Of a DNA stretch of 64,000 nt, positions 7,505 through 17,128 are shown one piece after another. The translations under genes and the position numbers were made by a program. Every line of letters starts with the position of its first letter. The first letter of the stretch is position 1. The stretch comes from Sulfobacillus thermosulfidooxidans. GTDB lineage: Bacteria; Bacillota; Sulfobacillia; Sulfobacillales; Sulfobacillaceae. The DNA lies in NCBI RefSeq assembly GCF_001280565.1, contig NZ_LGRO01000001.1, positions 1,240,001 to 1,304,000 on the forward strand, read 5' to 3'. Under the pieces are notes generated by a model. It was not told the origin of the DNA. It did not search any database and was given only the letters and a program-made list of their open reading frames with translations.

Positions 7505-8378
7505 CGGTCACAGGCACGGTGCGAGAGAAACCCGCTCCGATGGCGCCGGCCACCACAATCAATCCTCCCTCTAATTGTGTGGCACTTAATGTCTCATGTA
7601 ACAATAGTACAGCCAGCAAGGCTGTAAAAACGGGAAGTAAATTCATGTAAGGCGCCGCTGTGCCACTGCCAAGCCGGTTAACTCCTGCACTCCACATCAT
7701 AAATGCTACCACCGATGCCATGGTACTCACATATAACAGAGCTAAGCTACTGTTTATGCTCAACGTCACCGGATGAGTAGACAAATTCCATATGCCCAAC
7801 AACGCAGAGGGAATTGCTCCCCACACCGCTGCCCCTGTAGTTAACACCAAGGGAGAAAATCGGTAACGGTAACGTCTGCCCAGCGCCGTATAAATTCCCC
7901 ACGACAATGCAGCAAAAATCAGTATAACGGCCCCAAAAATGCTGCCCGTTTGAGTACTAGCCCCTCCACCTAGCAACAAGATTTCACCACCAATCGAGAC
8001 CGCGACCATTAGCCATTGCCACAAGCGGACTTTGTCCCGTGCAATGACAAACCCGGCAACCAGGACCGCAAGCGGTGTAAATCCTGACAGTAAACCCGCT
8101 TCTCCCGCAGGCACCATCGTTAATCCCCAATAAGTTAAACTCGAAAACAAAAACATACCAATAAAGCCTAAAAGCAAGAAGGCTTTCCATTCCTGTAGCA
8201 AGGGCACAATTTCACCGCGTTTCCGGACGATGAGCCATAAGACGACCGCCGAAATAATCCAGCGGACGCCATTGAGGGTAAATGGCCCCATGCTAAAACG
8301 TAAAACCCGACCGGCTAAATAATTACCGGCCCATAAAATATTAGCCATAATCAAATAAAGAATAAATTTCCACCGCAT
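7473..8378 (-). CDS. DMT-family (EamA) transporter
   Basis: A 301-residue protein with about ten membrane segments arranged as two EamA repeats, typical of RhaT/YdcZ-type drug/metabolite exporters. Hallmarks include the N-terminal ANILWAGNYLAGR segment and the second-repeat motif SVVAFMMWSAGVNRLGSGTAAPYMNLLPVF. The start overlaps the preceding gene's stop in a TAATG arrangement (8376-8380), suggesting translational coupling. Its 3' end overlaps the end of the candidate selenoprotein gene on the other strand. The substrate is unknown. Confidence 0.85.
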   Translation of the reverse strand: MRWKFILYLIMANILWAGNYLAGRVLRFSMGPFTLNGVRWIISAVVLWLIVRKRGEIVPLLQEWKAFLLLGFIGMFLFSSLTYWGLTMVPAGEAGLLSGFTPLAVLVAGFVIARDKVRLWQWLMVAVSIGGEILLLGGGASTQTGSIFGAVILIFAALSWGIYTALGRRYRYRFSPLVLTTGAAVWGAIPSALLGIWNLSTHPVTLSINSSLALLYVSTMASVVAFMMWSAGVNRLGSGTAAPYMNLLPVFTALLAVLLLHETLSATQLEGGLIVVAGAIGAGFSRTVPVTVKETQTSMLE

Positions 8379-8683
8379 TATTCAGCCACCTTATGGCGTA
8401 CATAAACGCGCCGAATACCTGAATGCCAGACTTCAACAGGAGGCCCTCCCGGATTCACATACACTTCTCCGGTCGGTTCGTAACCTGGTGGAGGGTCATC
8501 TAAAACGCGTTCATAACGTGCTTTCCATCCTATCGTGAAGGCCAAAAAGACGATGCCGACAGGCACCAAATAGTACCCGATTTGAGGTACCCCAATAGCA
8601 AAAAAAATGATTCCGCCCACAATGGCCAAGGCCCCAGCGCCGCGGACAATAATTTGATCAACAAACATGTCGCTTTGGTCCAC
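8378..8683 (-). CDS. small two-helix membrane protein, unknown
   Basis: A 101-residue protein with two adjacent hydrophobic helices (about residues 13-50) followed by a soluble tail rich in Pro and Gly (DDPPPGYEPTGEVYV). I do not recognise the family. It is coupled to the downstream DMT transporter by a one-base start/stop overlap, so it may be an accessory or co-expressed protein. No cysteines or metal motifs are visible. Confidence 0.6.
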   Translation of the reverse strand: MDQSDMFVDQIIVRGAGALAIVGGIIFFAIGVPQIGYYLVPVGIVFLAFTIGWKARYERVLDDPPPGYEPTGEVYVNPGGPPVEVWHSGIRRVYVRHKVAE

Positions 8684-8712
8684 CTTTCTGCATGATATGC
8701 CATGTCATGCCG

Positions 8713-9069
8713 TTACTTGACAACTTTCCCGGGCCATTTCATCATGCCCCCCACCATATTGCGAACGGTGAAGCCTTCAGCACGCAATAACCGGGCTGCT
8801 TGTGCACTCCGGCGACCTGAGTGGCACACGGTGATGATGGTGGCATCCTTTTTCAATTCATGCAGGCGCTTATTTAACTCCATCAAAGGAATCAATTGGG
8901 CTCCTTTTATATGACCACTACGGTACTCATGCTGTTGGCGAACATCGAGGATGACAACCTTCTCACCTTGTTCGAGTAACGCGATCACTTCTTCGGGCAT
9001 TATCGTAGCGGGGACACGGGGTGTTGTATTTTCCCGACGCTTGCCGATGAGCCATTCTAACATGTCCAT
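8713..9069 (-). CDS. rhodanese-domain sulfurtransferase
   Basis: A 118-residue single-domain rhodanese. The CH2A-like box is LDVRQQHEYRSGHIKGA, and the active-site loop is VCHSGRRSAQAA (Cys at about residue 82), followed by the C-terminal GGMMKWPG motif. The N-terminal 25 residues begin with a hydrophobic stretch but are too short for a confident signal. It would carry persulfide sulfur in the cytoplasm. It lies between the small membrane protein and cysteine synthase on the same strand. Confidence 0.88.
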   Translation of the reverse strand: MDMLEWLIGKRRENTTPRVPATIMPEEVIALLEQGEKVVILDVRQQHEYRSGHIKGAQLIPLMELNKRLHELKKDATIITVCHSGRRSAQAARLLRAEGFTVRNMVGGMMKWPGKVVK

Positions 9070-9163
9070 CCATCCTTTCTTTCCGGTATTCCATCTGCTC
9101 TTTCGCTATGAAATCTTTAAATATCATTGTATCATTCAAGCAAGCGACTTTTAACCGCTCCTA

Positions 9164-10120
9164 TCATTGAAAAAATCCATCGCCATGTCCATGACCATGG
9201 AAAATGCTGCTGAGATAATTACGCCCTGTATCCGGCGCAAGAGCCACGATTAAAGCGCCGGGATTTAATTCCCGAGCAATCTTTAAGGCAACATGTACCA
9301 TAGCTCCCGAAGAACCTCCCGCCAAAATTCCTTCCTCCCGCGCTAATCGCCTTGTCATGTCAAAAGCTTCTTCGTCAGAGACCGCTATCCAGCGGTCAAC
9401 CACACGCATGTCCAGGGTTTGGGGATAATAATCCTCCCCCATACCTTCTAACTTAAATGGTGCTACAGGCCCCGTAAAAATCGAACCGACCGGATCCGCA
9501 CCAATTACTAAGATGTTCGGATCTTTTTCTTTCAAATAGCGCCCAATGCCTGTAATCGTTCCACCAGTACCCGCTCCAGCCACAACGGCACGCACCTGTC
9601 CTTCAGTTTGTTCCCAAATCTCAGGACCAGTCGATAAATAATGGGCATGGGGATTGGCCTCTTGTTCAAACTGGCCCATATAACATCCCCCTGGAATTTC
9701 TTCTGCTAACCGTTTTGCCACATTTTGGTAGTTGTTTTCGTCGTCACGACCAACATCTGGGACAATTTTCACTTCGGCTCCGTAAGCTTTAAGAATCGCA
9801 ATTTTATCTGCGCTCATCTTATCTGGCACAACAAACAAGGCGCGGTAGCCCTTGACGGCTGCCACCATTGCTAAAGCAATGCCTGTGTTACCCGCGGTGG
9901 CTTCGATTACGGTTCCCCCGGGTTTTAGGCGGTGTTCTCGTTCTGCCACCTCGATTAACGCCGGCGCAATGCGGTCTTTAATGCTACCTCCAGGATTTAC
10001 GGCTTCAAATTTAATGGCAATACGAACGCCATTCTCCGGTACGATCCGTTGTAATGCGATCAGGGGCGTATGCCCTATCGCCCCGAGGATATTCGGTAAG
10101 ATGCTGCCCTTATCAGGCAT
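9164..10120 (-). CDS. cysK: cysteine synthase / PLP-dependent beta-synthase
   Basis: A 318-residue PLP enzyme of the O-acetylserine sulfhydrylase/cystathionine beta-synthase fold. The Schiff-base Lys is in GGSIKDRIAP (about residue 47), the substrate loop is EATAGNTGIALA, and the phosphate-binding glycine loop is GAGTGGTITGIGRYL. The C-terminus has AGGSSGA. It makes cysteine from O-acetylserine and sulfide, although CBS-type activity cannot be excluded. The C-terminal tail ends in an unusual His/Gly-rich stretch (FHGHGHGDG). It lies 94 bases upstream of the rhodanese gene. Confidence 0.9.
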   Translation of the reverse strand: MPDKGSILPNILGAIGHTPLIALQRIVPENGVRIAIKFEAVNPGGSIKDRIAPALIEVAEREHRLKPGGTVIEATAGNTGIALAMVAAVKGYRALFVVPDKMSADKIAILKAYGAEVKIVPDVGRDDENNYQNVAKRLAEEIPGGCYMGQFEQEANPHAHYLSTGPEIWEQTEGQVRAVVAGAGTGGTITGIGRYLKEKDPNILVIGADPVGSIFTGPVAPFKLEGMGEDYYPQTLDMRVVDRWIAVSDEEAFDMTRRLAREEGILAGGSSGAMVHVALKIARELNPGALIVALAPDTGRNYLSSIFHGHGHGDGFFQ

Positions 10121-10257
10121 GTGTTGATTTCCCCCTTCATGTTCTCTCCCATTATACGAAATTTCCTTTTCGTGTTTGGGATTTATAGCAAAGCAGAAGG
10201 ACTTTTCGCGACCATTGCCGAATAGCCATCATAATTGTTAGAAAGGCGGCGGAACTC

Positions 10258-11508
10258 GTGCAACATCCTCAGCCCGTAAAACCGCGCTTGTCCTTGTCAC
10301 AAAATCTAGCCTTGAGCTTCTATTGGTTAACGTCAAACATTCAATGGACCGCTCTGATCATTATTGTGGTGCCCCGCGCGGTTTTATATATTGTGGGTCG
10401 TAGTGCATCCACTAGTGTTTTGTCTTCGCTTGTCGTATTAGGGTCTATCATTGCCACCTTCGTACAGCCGTGGGCAGGTTGGATTAGCGATCGTGTACGC
10501 CATGCATGGGGCAGGCGTCGCCCGTATATTTTATGGGGCACAGCAGGCAATGTGCTCGGGCTGATTATTATGGCGTACTCCGGGCATTCCTTACTCCTAT
10601 TTGCCTTGGGTTACTTAATGGTGCAATTTTTCTCAAATCTTGCTCAAGCAGCGTATCAGGCTCTCATTCCCGACTTGGTATCGGAAGAACAACGAGGATT
10701 AGCATCAGGATGGATGGGATTCATGACGCAACTAGCTATCATTTTTGGGGCGTTAGCCCCCAATTATTTTGGGGATCCAGCCATTTACTGGATCCTTTCG
10801 GCCCTATTAGTGCTCGGTTGGGGTGTGACACAGTTTGGCGTTCATGAGATGGACTCGCGTCAGTTTGTGGTTCCCCGAGTAACTTTTGCTCAAGGACTTC
10901 GCCAATTATGGATCTCTCCTCGCGCATTTCCGGATTTTTGGTGGGTATTTGTCACACGGCTTATGATCATGTTAGGCTTTGCCACTTTGGAGAATTATTT
11001 GTTTTATTATCTCAAATTTACCGTTGGTCTTAACGATCCGGAATCCACTGTCTTTCGGTTATTGGCACTATTAACTTTAGGGTCATTAATTTCTGTGCTT
11101 ACCGCCGGATGGCTATCGGATCGAGTGCATAAACGCCGAATACTCGTATTTGTAGGAGGATTGTTAATGGGGGCGACAGCCTTAACGTTTGTTTTCACCC
11201 ACAGCATGTTTCTCATTTTAGCCATGGGCTTAGTTTTTGGCGTGGGTTATGGGATTTATTTGTCGACAGATTGGGCATTGGCAGTCGATGTATTACCGCC
11301 GGGACCAACCCAGGGACGTAGCATGGGATTATGGCAAGCGTCTTTTAATTTGGGCCAAGTTGGCGCTGGGTTTATTGCTGGCCTCTTAATCGGTTCTTTA
11401 TCCCATGTTATGCCCTTGGGCCAGGCCTACCGCTTGCTCTTTTTAATCACGTTTCTTTATTTTGGAACCGGTTCTGTACTCATTTACCGCGTGCGCACAG
11501 CCGCATAA
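10258..11508 (+). CDS. MFS transporter, GPH/SLC45-like
   Basis: A 416-residue MFS protein with about 12 membrane segments. The cytoplasmic loop SDRVRHAWGRRRPYI (about 81-95) is the RxxxGRRRP signature of the sucrose/GPH-type branch, and the second half carries SDRVHKRRIL. The GTG start at 10258 is preceded by a GGCGG-type ribosome site. The substrate is possibly a glycoside or sugar, by family resemblance only. It is divergent from cysK. Confidence 0.82.
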   Translation: MQHPQPVKPRLSLSQNLALSFYWLTSNIQWTALIIIVVPRAVLYIVGRSASTSVLSSLVVLGSIIATFVQPWAGWISDRVRHAWGRRRPYILWGTAGNVLGLIIMAYSGHSLLLFALGYLMVQFFSNLAQAAYQALIPDLVSEEQRGLASGWMGFMTQLAIIFGALAPNYFGDPAIYWILSALLVLGWGVTQFGVHEMDSRQFVVPRVTFAQGLRQLWISPRAFPDFWWVFVTRLMIMLGFATLENYLFYYLKFTVGLNDPESTVFRLLALLTLGSLISVLTAGWLSDRVHKRRILVFVGGLLMGATALTFVFTHSMFLILAMGLVFGVGYGIYLSTDWALAVDVLPPGPTQGRSMGLWQASFNLGQVGAGFIAGLLIGSLSHVMPLGQAYRLLFLITFLYFGTGSVLIYRVRTAA

Positions 11509-11596
11509 AATTGCCCAAACCCAAGAAAAATTAGCAGGAGTTTTGATAGCTCCTCACGAATTACTTATCCATTGTTATGCTATTGGAGGGACCGTA

Positions 11597-11896
11597 ATGG
11601 CCACACGGAAACGAACGTCACAACATCTTGTGATTATGATGATGACGGCAACCCTCCTTACTTCCGTGCATCATATTGTGCCGTCAGGAAATAGCCGCAC
11701 ACCCCGCCGATTATTAGCATATTCAACCCAAAACCAACCAGGGCTCTACACGATTGAATTGCACAACGACACGGCTATTTCCAATATTTACTTGCTGCAA
11801 GCGGGAACAACCGTACGTTTAGCCGGCGTCTTAAAGGGCCATACCATAAGCGCTACGCGCATCGACGTGCTTATCCATGATAAGATGAGTCAGTGA
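11597..11896 (+). CDS. small secreted hypothetical protein
   Basis: A 99-residue protein starting at an ATG with TTGGAGGG just upstream; a longer open frame reaching back into the MFS gene is not favoured. The N-terminus has basic residues (ATRKRTSQH), then the hydrophobic LVIMMMTATLLTSV, which looks like a Sec signal peptide or anchor. The remaining part looks beta-rich (LYTIELHNDTAI, TTVRLAGVLKG). No family was recognised. It is followed 31 bases later by the DHH gene. Confidence 0.6.
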   Translation: MATRKRTSQHLVIMMMTATLLTSVHHIVPSGNSRTPRRLLAYSTQNQPGLYTIELHNDTAISNIYLLQAGTTVRLAGVLKGHTISATRIDVLIHDKMSQ

Positions 11897-11927
11897 TGCA
11901 CAGGAACGACGACGGAGGAAGGATAGC

Positions 11928-12815
11928 ATGACACAGCGTGGATGGCTTATAACGCACAAAAACTGTCTAGATGGGGCCACTGCTGCCATCGTCGGCGAAC
12001 AGTCTGGTTTGACTCCGATTTTCATCGAGCCGGACCGCGTCCTGGACGGATTGGCCATGATTGCCGATGATGCTCCGATCTACTTGGCTGATGTGTCTCT
12101 TAAACCTGAGCACTATCAAGGAGTATCGTCTCGTATCGCAAAACTATTGGATCATCATCAATCAGCCTTGCCACTCAGCCATTACCCCAATGTACTGATT
12201 GACCTGAGTAAATCTGGATCCCATCTTTTTTACACATTCGCCGTGGATCAAGGATGGTTAAGGCCTACACCCGAGTGGGAACGGCTCGTATACACGGTCG
12301 AGCGATATGATTTGTGGAAACCTGCGCATGAACCCGGTCAAAATCTTAACCGACTATTTCATACATTGGGCTATGATTGGTATCGGGAACGGTTTGCCGC
12401 AGGTTGGAACCCCTATCAGTCTCATGAGCAAGCGCTGCTGGCGGATCTCATCTTCCGCGAAAAACAATACATGAGAGAGCAACTCAAGCGTTCTGTGAAA
12501 ATCTGGTCGCCACTACCGATGGTTGCTATTGCACTTAGTGAAGAAGGAGCAACCAATGAACTTGCCCACCGGTTATTGGCTGAAGGAGCTGCTCTTGTGG
12601 TTTTTATCAAGCCCGATGGCCGTTTATCCGCCCGCAGTGATGTACGGGTCGATGCGGCCAAACTGATGGAAGATGTATTTTCCGGTGGAGGTCATGCCCG
12701 TGCTGCCGGCGGACGGCTCGATCTGCCAGGACCTTATGACCAAGAAACAGCCCGAGCCGTCCTGGAACGGATTGCGAACTATTTGCGTCTTAACTCTGAG
12801 AGACTGTCAAAATAA
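11928..12815 (+). CDS. DHH-family phosphoesterase
   Basis: A 295-residue phosphoesterase of the DHH/DHHA1 type, related to oligoribonuclease NrnA and RecJ-like enzymes. The N-terminal THKNCLDGATAA (9-20) supplies the first metal ligands, LADVSLKP an Asp, and LLDHHQSA the DHH triad. The C-terminal DHHA1 substrate motif is GGGHARAAGG. It probably hydrolyses short oligonucleotides or cyclic-dinucleotide products. GGAGGAAGG precedes the ATG. The 3' end overlaps the convergent oxidoreductase by 26 bases. Confidence 0.85.
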   Translation: MTQRGWLITHKNCLDGATAAIVGEQSGLTPIFIEPDRVLDGLAMIADDAPIYLADVSLKPEHYQGVSSRIAKLLDHHQSALPLSHYPNVLIDLSKSGSHLFYTFAVDQGWLRPTPEWERLVYTVERYDLWKPAHEPGQNLNRLFHTLGYDWYRERFAAGWNPYQSHEQALLADLIFREKQYMREQLKRSVKIWSPLPMVAIALSEEGATNELAHRLLAEGAALVVFIKPDGRLSARSDVRVDAAKLMEDVFSGGGHARAAGGRLDLPGPYDQETARAVLERIANYLRLNSERLSK

Positions 12816-13782
12816 TCTTCCCGACATTTTGGTTGGTCACCATGTACTGGTGGGCTAGGCCGGCCTGTTCTAAAGAGAAGGTTTTATCAATCACCGCCCG
12901 TAATTGACCCGTGGCAAAAAACGCCATGGTTCTTTCTTGAAATTCCTGAATCAAGTGCATTTTGTCATAATCGGGACGCGACCGTAAAACCGTTCCACGA
13001 ATATTGAGACGGCGACTTAAGACCTCTCGGAGGTTGACTGATGCATCACCACCGCTTAAAGTCCCGATTATGACAAGTACGCCTCCCGTTTTCAAACTCG
13101 CCAAATTACGGGATAAATAATCTTGGCCGATAAAATCTAATACGGCGTCGACGCCAGCTCCGTGAGACCATTCACGCACCTCTTCGACGAAATCTCGTTC
13201 CCGGTAGTTAATCGCTCGTTCCGCACCAAAGCCTAACACGCGTTGAACCTTCGCCGCGGATCCCACTGTGGTGGCCACGTGTAAACCGGCCTGGTGAGCT
13301 AGTTGTATCGCGGCGGAACCGACCCCTCCAGCGCCGGCATGAATTAAGACCTTTTGGCCCATGGTTAGCCGAGCCTTATCAAATAATGCGTCATACGCGG
13401 TCAGAAAGGCTTCGGGTATCCCTGCCGCTTCAATATCGCTTAACTCCTGAGGAATGATCCAAGCGTTGTCCTGAGGACAGGCAACGTACTCGGCGTAGGC
13501 TCCCCCTGAAACGAGGGCCATCACCCGATCACCTTCATGAAAACGGGTTACGCGTCGGCCGACTTGCACAACAACTCCCGCACATTCCAAACCCGGGATT
13601 TGGAATTCGGGCTTAGGATCTGGAGGTGGATACAACCCTTGGCGCTCCAATAAGTCAGCGCGGTTGACACCAGCAGCGTGAATGCGAATTAAAATGTCAC
13701 CAGGTCCGCATTCAGGAATGGGAATCTCTTGAACCTGTAAGACTTCCGGACCTCCAAATTCATTTAAAACAATGGCCTTCAC
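12790..13782 (-). CDS. NADPH:quinone oxidoreductase (zinc-free MDR family)
   Basis: A 330-residue medium-chain dehydrogenase/reductase. The N-terminal substrate domain has GVNRADLLERQGLYPPP, characteristic of quinone oxidoreductases of the PIG3/QOR group, and lacks the catalytic zinc cysteines. The NADPH-binding motif is AGAGGVGSAAIQLA (about 148-161). It likely reduces quinones or enones in the cytoplasm. The ATG at 13782 follows GAGGAGGAATTTAGGT. Confidence 0.87.
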   Translation of the reverse strand: MKAIVLNEFGGPEVLQVQEIPIPECGPGDILIRIHAAGVNRADLLERQGLYPPPDPKPEFQIPGLECAGVVVQVGRRVTRFHEGDRVMALVSGGAYAEYVACPQDNAWIIPQELSDIEAAGIPEAFLTAYDALFDKARLTMGQKVLIHAGAGGVGSAAIQLAHQAGLHVATTVGSAAKVQRVLGFGAERAINYRERDFVEEVREWSHGAGVDAVLDFIGQDYLSRNLASLKTGGVLVIIGTLSGGDASVNLREVLSRRLNIRGTVLRSRPDYDKMHLIQEFQERTMAFFATGQLRAVIDKTFSLEQAGLAHQYMVTNQNVGKIILTVSQS

Positions 13783-13979
13783 CTAAATTCCTCCTCATCT
13801 TGCCGCCGTACACCAGTGGTTGGTTAACGCTAAACCGCATAGTAATCTACTCTACGATTTTGCCCTTTTGTTGCCGCACATAGTTCCTCTTCTTATTGAG
13901 GGTAGAAACTTCTTGATCAAAATCCTTTACAATGCTAAGAAGAACAAAATCATAATACAGAATTTATCAGGAGGATGCC

Positions 13980-15155
13980 ATGTCCTTTTCTGCCCTGGTC
14001 CTGGTGATGGCTGTCGCCACCGGAGCAAGTGTCGCCAATCTTTATTATAATCAGCCTTTGCTGGCTTTGATGGCCCGAACCTTTCATGTGGGCCCGGCCG
14101 CTATAGGCGTTGTGCCCATGCTGACACAAATTGGATACGCGACTGGCCTTTTGCTGTTCGTTCCATTAGCCGATTTATGGGAACGGAAAAAATTAATCGC
14201 CGGATTATTTGGACTAACCGCTGTGACCTTGGAAATTGTATCGGTGCTGCCACAGTTTTCAGCATTTTTGATAGCCAATTTTGCGTTGGGAGCGGTAACG
14301 GTTGTACCGCAAGTGATCGTACCTGTAGCCGCAGATATAGCTCCCGACAGTCAACGAGGTCGCGTAGTAGGGATTGTTATGAGCGGATTACTGATCGGAG
14401 TTTTATCTGCTCGCATGATTAGCGGCGTAATCGGAGATTGGTTAGGATGGCAGGCCGTCTACCGGTTCGCTGGTATTTTAATGATGATGTTTGTGATCGT
14501 CGTGATAACCATTTTCCCCATCTCTAGGCCACACACGCGACCTTTAACCTACAGAAAATTGCTGTACTCTTTAGGTCCCATCATCCTGAGAGAACCTGAA
14601 TTGGTCAAAGCGTCTTTAACGGGTGCTGCACTTTTTGGAACTTTTAGTGCATTTTGGACCACATTAACATTTCGTTTAAATACAACGCCTTATCATTATA
14701 CGGCGTCTATCATTGGGTTGTTTGGCTTACTCGGCATTGCGGGGGCCAGTATCGCCCCTATTGCAGGCCGCCTGGCTGACAAACGTGATCCGCGTATCAC
14801 CATTACTGTGGCTATAGTCGTAGTGACCCTGTCGTGGCTATTGATGTGGCCGTTGTCATCTCATCTGTGGGCCCTCATCCTTGGCATTATTCTCCTGGAT
14901 TTAGGCGTCCAAGCCGGACAAATCTCGAATCAGTACCGAATTTATGCGCTGCGTCCTGATGCCAGAGCCCGGGTTAATACCATATATATGGCCACTTATT
15001 TTTTAGGTGGTTCCGTGGGTTCGGGAGTAGCCAGTTTAGCTTGGGCCCATGCACACTGGACAGGAGTAACTTTCACCGCGCTAGGCCTTCTTAGTGTGGC
15101 GATAATTACTCACATTGCCAGCCTGAGACGGCTTCCTCTGATGAAATCGGTATGA
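13980..15155 (+). CDS. MFS transporter, 12 TM
   Basis: A 391-residue MFS protein starting MSFSALVLVMAVATGASVANLYYNQPLL, the NxYYxQPLL opening shared by a common bacterial MFS family (YgaY/YtbD-like). The signature loop is PLADLWERKKLIA (about 64-76), and the second half has GRLADKRDPR. AGGAGG lies 7 bases before the ATG. The substrate is unknown. Confidence 0.85.
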   Translation: MSFSALVLVMAVATGASVANLYYNQPLLALMARTFHVGPAAIGVVPMLTQIGYATGLLLFVPLADLWERKKLIAGLFGLTAVTLEIVSVLPQFSAFLIANFALGAVTVVPQVIVPVAADIAPDSQRGRVVGIVMSGLLIGVLSARMISGVIGDWLGWQAVYRFAGILMMMFVIVVITIFPISRPHTRPLTYRKLLYSLGPIILREPELVKASLTGAALFGTFSAFWTTLTFRLNTTPYHYTASIIGLFGLLGIAGASIAPIAGRLADKRDPRITITVAIVVVTLSWLLMWPLSSHLWALILGIILLDLGVQAGQISNQYRIYALRPDARARVNTIYMATYFLGGSVGSGVASLAWAHAHWTGVTFTALGLLSVAIITHIASLRRLPLMKSV

Positions 15156-15212
15156 AGAGGACGCCGAACATGATACAATGAGCGGCGAAAATATGTCTTT
15201 GGAGTGAAAACT

Positions 15213-15887
15213 TTGACAGCCAAATTCTTTCGTTTTTTGAGCATTGTAGGTGTATCCAGCACTTTAGCCACTATAACTGCCGGGTGTGGGCAACAAGCAG
15301 CCAAAACTCCCACGCACCCCAAGCAAGTAGCCAGCGGGCGAAATTTGCGGTGGAATGCACCACCCAAAATGTTTATAAATCCAAATAAACATTATTCAGC
15401 AACAGTTGATACCACGGCAGGAAGTTTTGTCATTACGTTATTTGCTAAGCAAGACCCGGTAGCCGTAAATAATTTCGTGTTCCTAGCCGACCACAACTTT
15501 TTCAATGGTGATGAAATCTTTCGTGTGATTAAACCCTTCATGTTTCAAACAGGTGATCCGTTAAACAACGGAACAGGCGGTCCTGGGTACCAGTGGAATG
15601 GAGAAAAACCGACGTTTCCTTATCAACCAGGCATCGTCGCGATGGCTAATGCCAACAATCCGAACACCAATGGTAGTCAGTTTTTCGTCTGTACTGGGCC
15701 TGAAAGCACCAGTTTAAATCAAGATCCCATTTACACAGAACTCGGACGCGTCACCAAAGGGTGGAATGTTGTTCAAAAAATTGCCAGCGGACCCGTGAAA
15801 ACCAATCCCATGACTGGTGAGGATTCATTACCCATTCATCCCTATTACATTACTTCCGTGACCATTTCCGTCGGCGGATCACAATAA
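15213..15887 (+). CDS. lipoprotein peptidyl-prolyl cis-trans isomerase (cyclophilin type)
   Basis: An exported cyclophilin of about 224 residues. The N-terminus is a signal peptide with a lipobox-like TITAGC, so it is probably a lipid-anchored foldase outside the membrane. The cyclophilin core shows FVITLFAKQDPVAVNNFV, then GDEIFRVIKPFMFQTGDP, NTNGSQFFVC and LGRVTKGWNVV. I favour the TTG at 15213, which is 8 bases after TTTGGAG; a GTG at 15204 overlaps that ribosome site. Confidence 0.88.
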   Translation: MTAKFFRFLSIVGVSSTLATITAGCGQQAAKTPTHPKQVASGRNLRWNAPPKMFINPNKHYSATVDTTAGSFVITLFAKQDPVAVNNFVFLADHNFFNGDEIFRVIKPFMFQTGDPLNNGTGGPGYQWNGEKPTFPYQPGIVAMANANNPNTNGSQFFVCTGPESTSLNQDPIYTELGRVTKGWNVVQKIASGPVKTNPMTGEDSLPIHPYYITSVTISVGGSQ

Positions 15888-15908
15888 TTCACGGAGCAAA
15901 GGACGGAC

Positions 15909-16394
15909 ATGTGGGTGAATGCTAAACAACCTATTCGCGTATTATTTGTCTGCGCCGGAAACATTTGCCGTTCTCCAATGGCGGAAGCTATTTTCCGGGC
16001 CAAAGTGCAGGAAAAAGGGTTAGCGGATCAATTTGTTATTGATTCCGCGGGAACCGGTTCATGGCATGTTGGGGAATTACCACATAAGGGAACGCAGGCG
16101 ATATTGAAATCACATCATATCGCCTTTGACGGCATTCGCGCCCGCCAAATAAAGGCCAATGATGCCCGAAATTTCGATTGGATTTTGGTCATGGATCAAG
16201 ACAATTGGAACGATGTGAAAGCCTTGATGCCAGAAGCCCAAAATGTTCATAAGGTCCTCGAGTTTTCCTCTAGCGCTGAGCGCAATGTCCCCGATCCGTT
16301 TTTTACGGGGGGATTTGAGCACGTTTATGCTTTATTAGAAGAAGCGCTCGACAACTTTTTACAAGTGGCCATCGATCGGGCACGGCAGAATTAA
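15909..16394 (+). CDS. low-molecular-weight protein-tyrosine phosphatase
   Basis: A 161-residue phosphatase with the P-loop VCAGNICRSPMAE (CX5R, about 14-26), the DSAGTGSWHVG segment and the general acid in VPDPFFTG. It removes phosphate from tyrosine or arginine residues in the cytoplasm. It follows the PPIase gene by 21 bases and may be cotranscribed. The 3' end overlaps the convergent SRAP gene by 36 bases. Confidence 0.92.
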   Translation: MWVNAKQPIRVLFVCAGNICRSPMAEAIFRAKVQEKGLADQFVIDSAGTGSWHVGELPHKGTQAILKSHHIAFDGIRARQIKANDARNFDWILVMDQDNWNDVKALMPEAQNVHKVLEFSSSAERNVPDPFFTGGFEHVYALLEEALDNFLQVAIDRARQN

Positions 16395-16991
16395 GTCGGG
16401 ACTATCATTGTGGGCGTCATTAAGCTTCTTCGAAACGGGATAAACATGCCATGAATTTGACTCGACCGTTAACGATTGGTAAGCATCACTTTGACGAGCT
16501 AACCATAAAGGCACCTGTTCGTCTGTTAAGACCCATGGCATCCGGTCATGAATAGGGCGGATGACACCATCCGCTTGGGTGGTTAAAAGAACGACATGCC
16601 AAGAATCGCGCGCTGGTGAAGCGATTAAAATGCTCGCAATGGCAAAAACTCTGTCTAAAGTAAAGCGGAAAGGTTGACGTGTCGACCTTTCCCATTCATA
16701 AAATCCATCCGCCGGAACAATCACTCTTTGGTGGTGATAGCCCTCACGAAAAAGAGGTTTGTTATACACTGATTCACGGCGAGCATTAATCAACAATGAA
16801 TGATGAACAGACACACCCCAGTGCACCCATGCCGCTTTCCATTGCCCATTTACGCGTTGACCAATCGTCAACACATTCTGAGTTGGAGCAACATTAAAGC
16901 GTGGAGTCCATGGAGGATTAAGGTCGTGTTCGACCGGCCATCTATCTGTTAAATCTTGCCAAGAAAATGTCGCACTAAACCGTCCGCACAT
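16359..16991 (-). CDS. SOS-response-associated peptidase (SRAP/YedK)
   Basis: A 210-residue SRAP-domain protein, the bacterial HMCES homologue that forms a thiazolidine crosslink with abasic sites in single-stranded DNA. After Met removal the catalytic Cys is residue 2 (MCGRFS). NARRESV, GFYEWE (Glu) and the HDRMPWVL segment (His) are present. The length is typical. Its 3' end overlaps the phosphatase gene. Confidence 0.92.
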   Translation of the reverse strand: MCGRFSATFSWQDLTDRWPVEHDLNPPWTPRFNVAPTQNVLTIGQRVNGQWKAAWVHWGVSVHHSLLINARRESVYNKPLFREGYHHQRVIVPADGFYEWERSTRQPFRFTLDRVFAIASILIASPARDSWHVVLLTTQADGVIRPIHDRMPWVLTDEQVPLWLARQSDAYQSLTVESNSWHVYPVSKKLNDAHNDSPDLILPCPIDGHL

Positions 16992-17128
16992 GCTAGACTC
17001 TTCCTTAAAGGATCGTAAGTCACGTCGCTCAATGATGCATGTATTATGCCAAACAAATCGATTTCAAAATCCGTCTTGCCTCCATGTTACACTAGAAGGC
17101 GGAAAAGCCCAAGATGTGGAGGTGAATC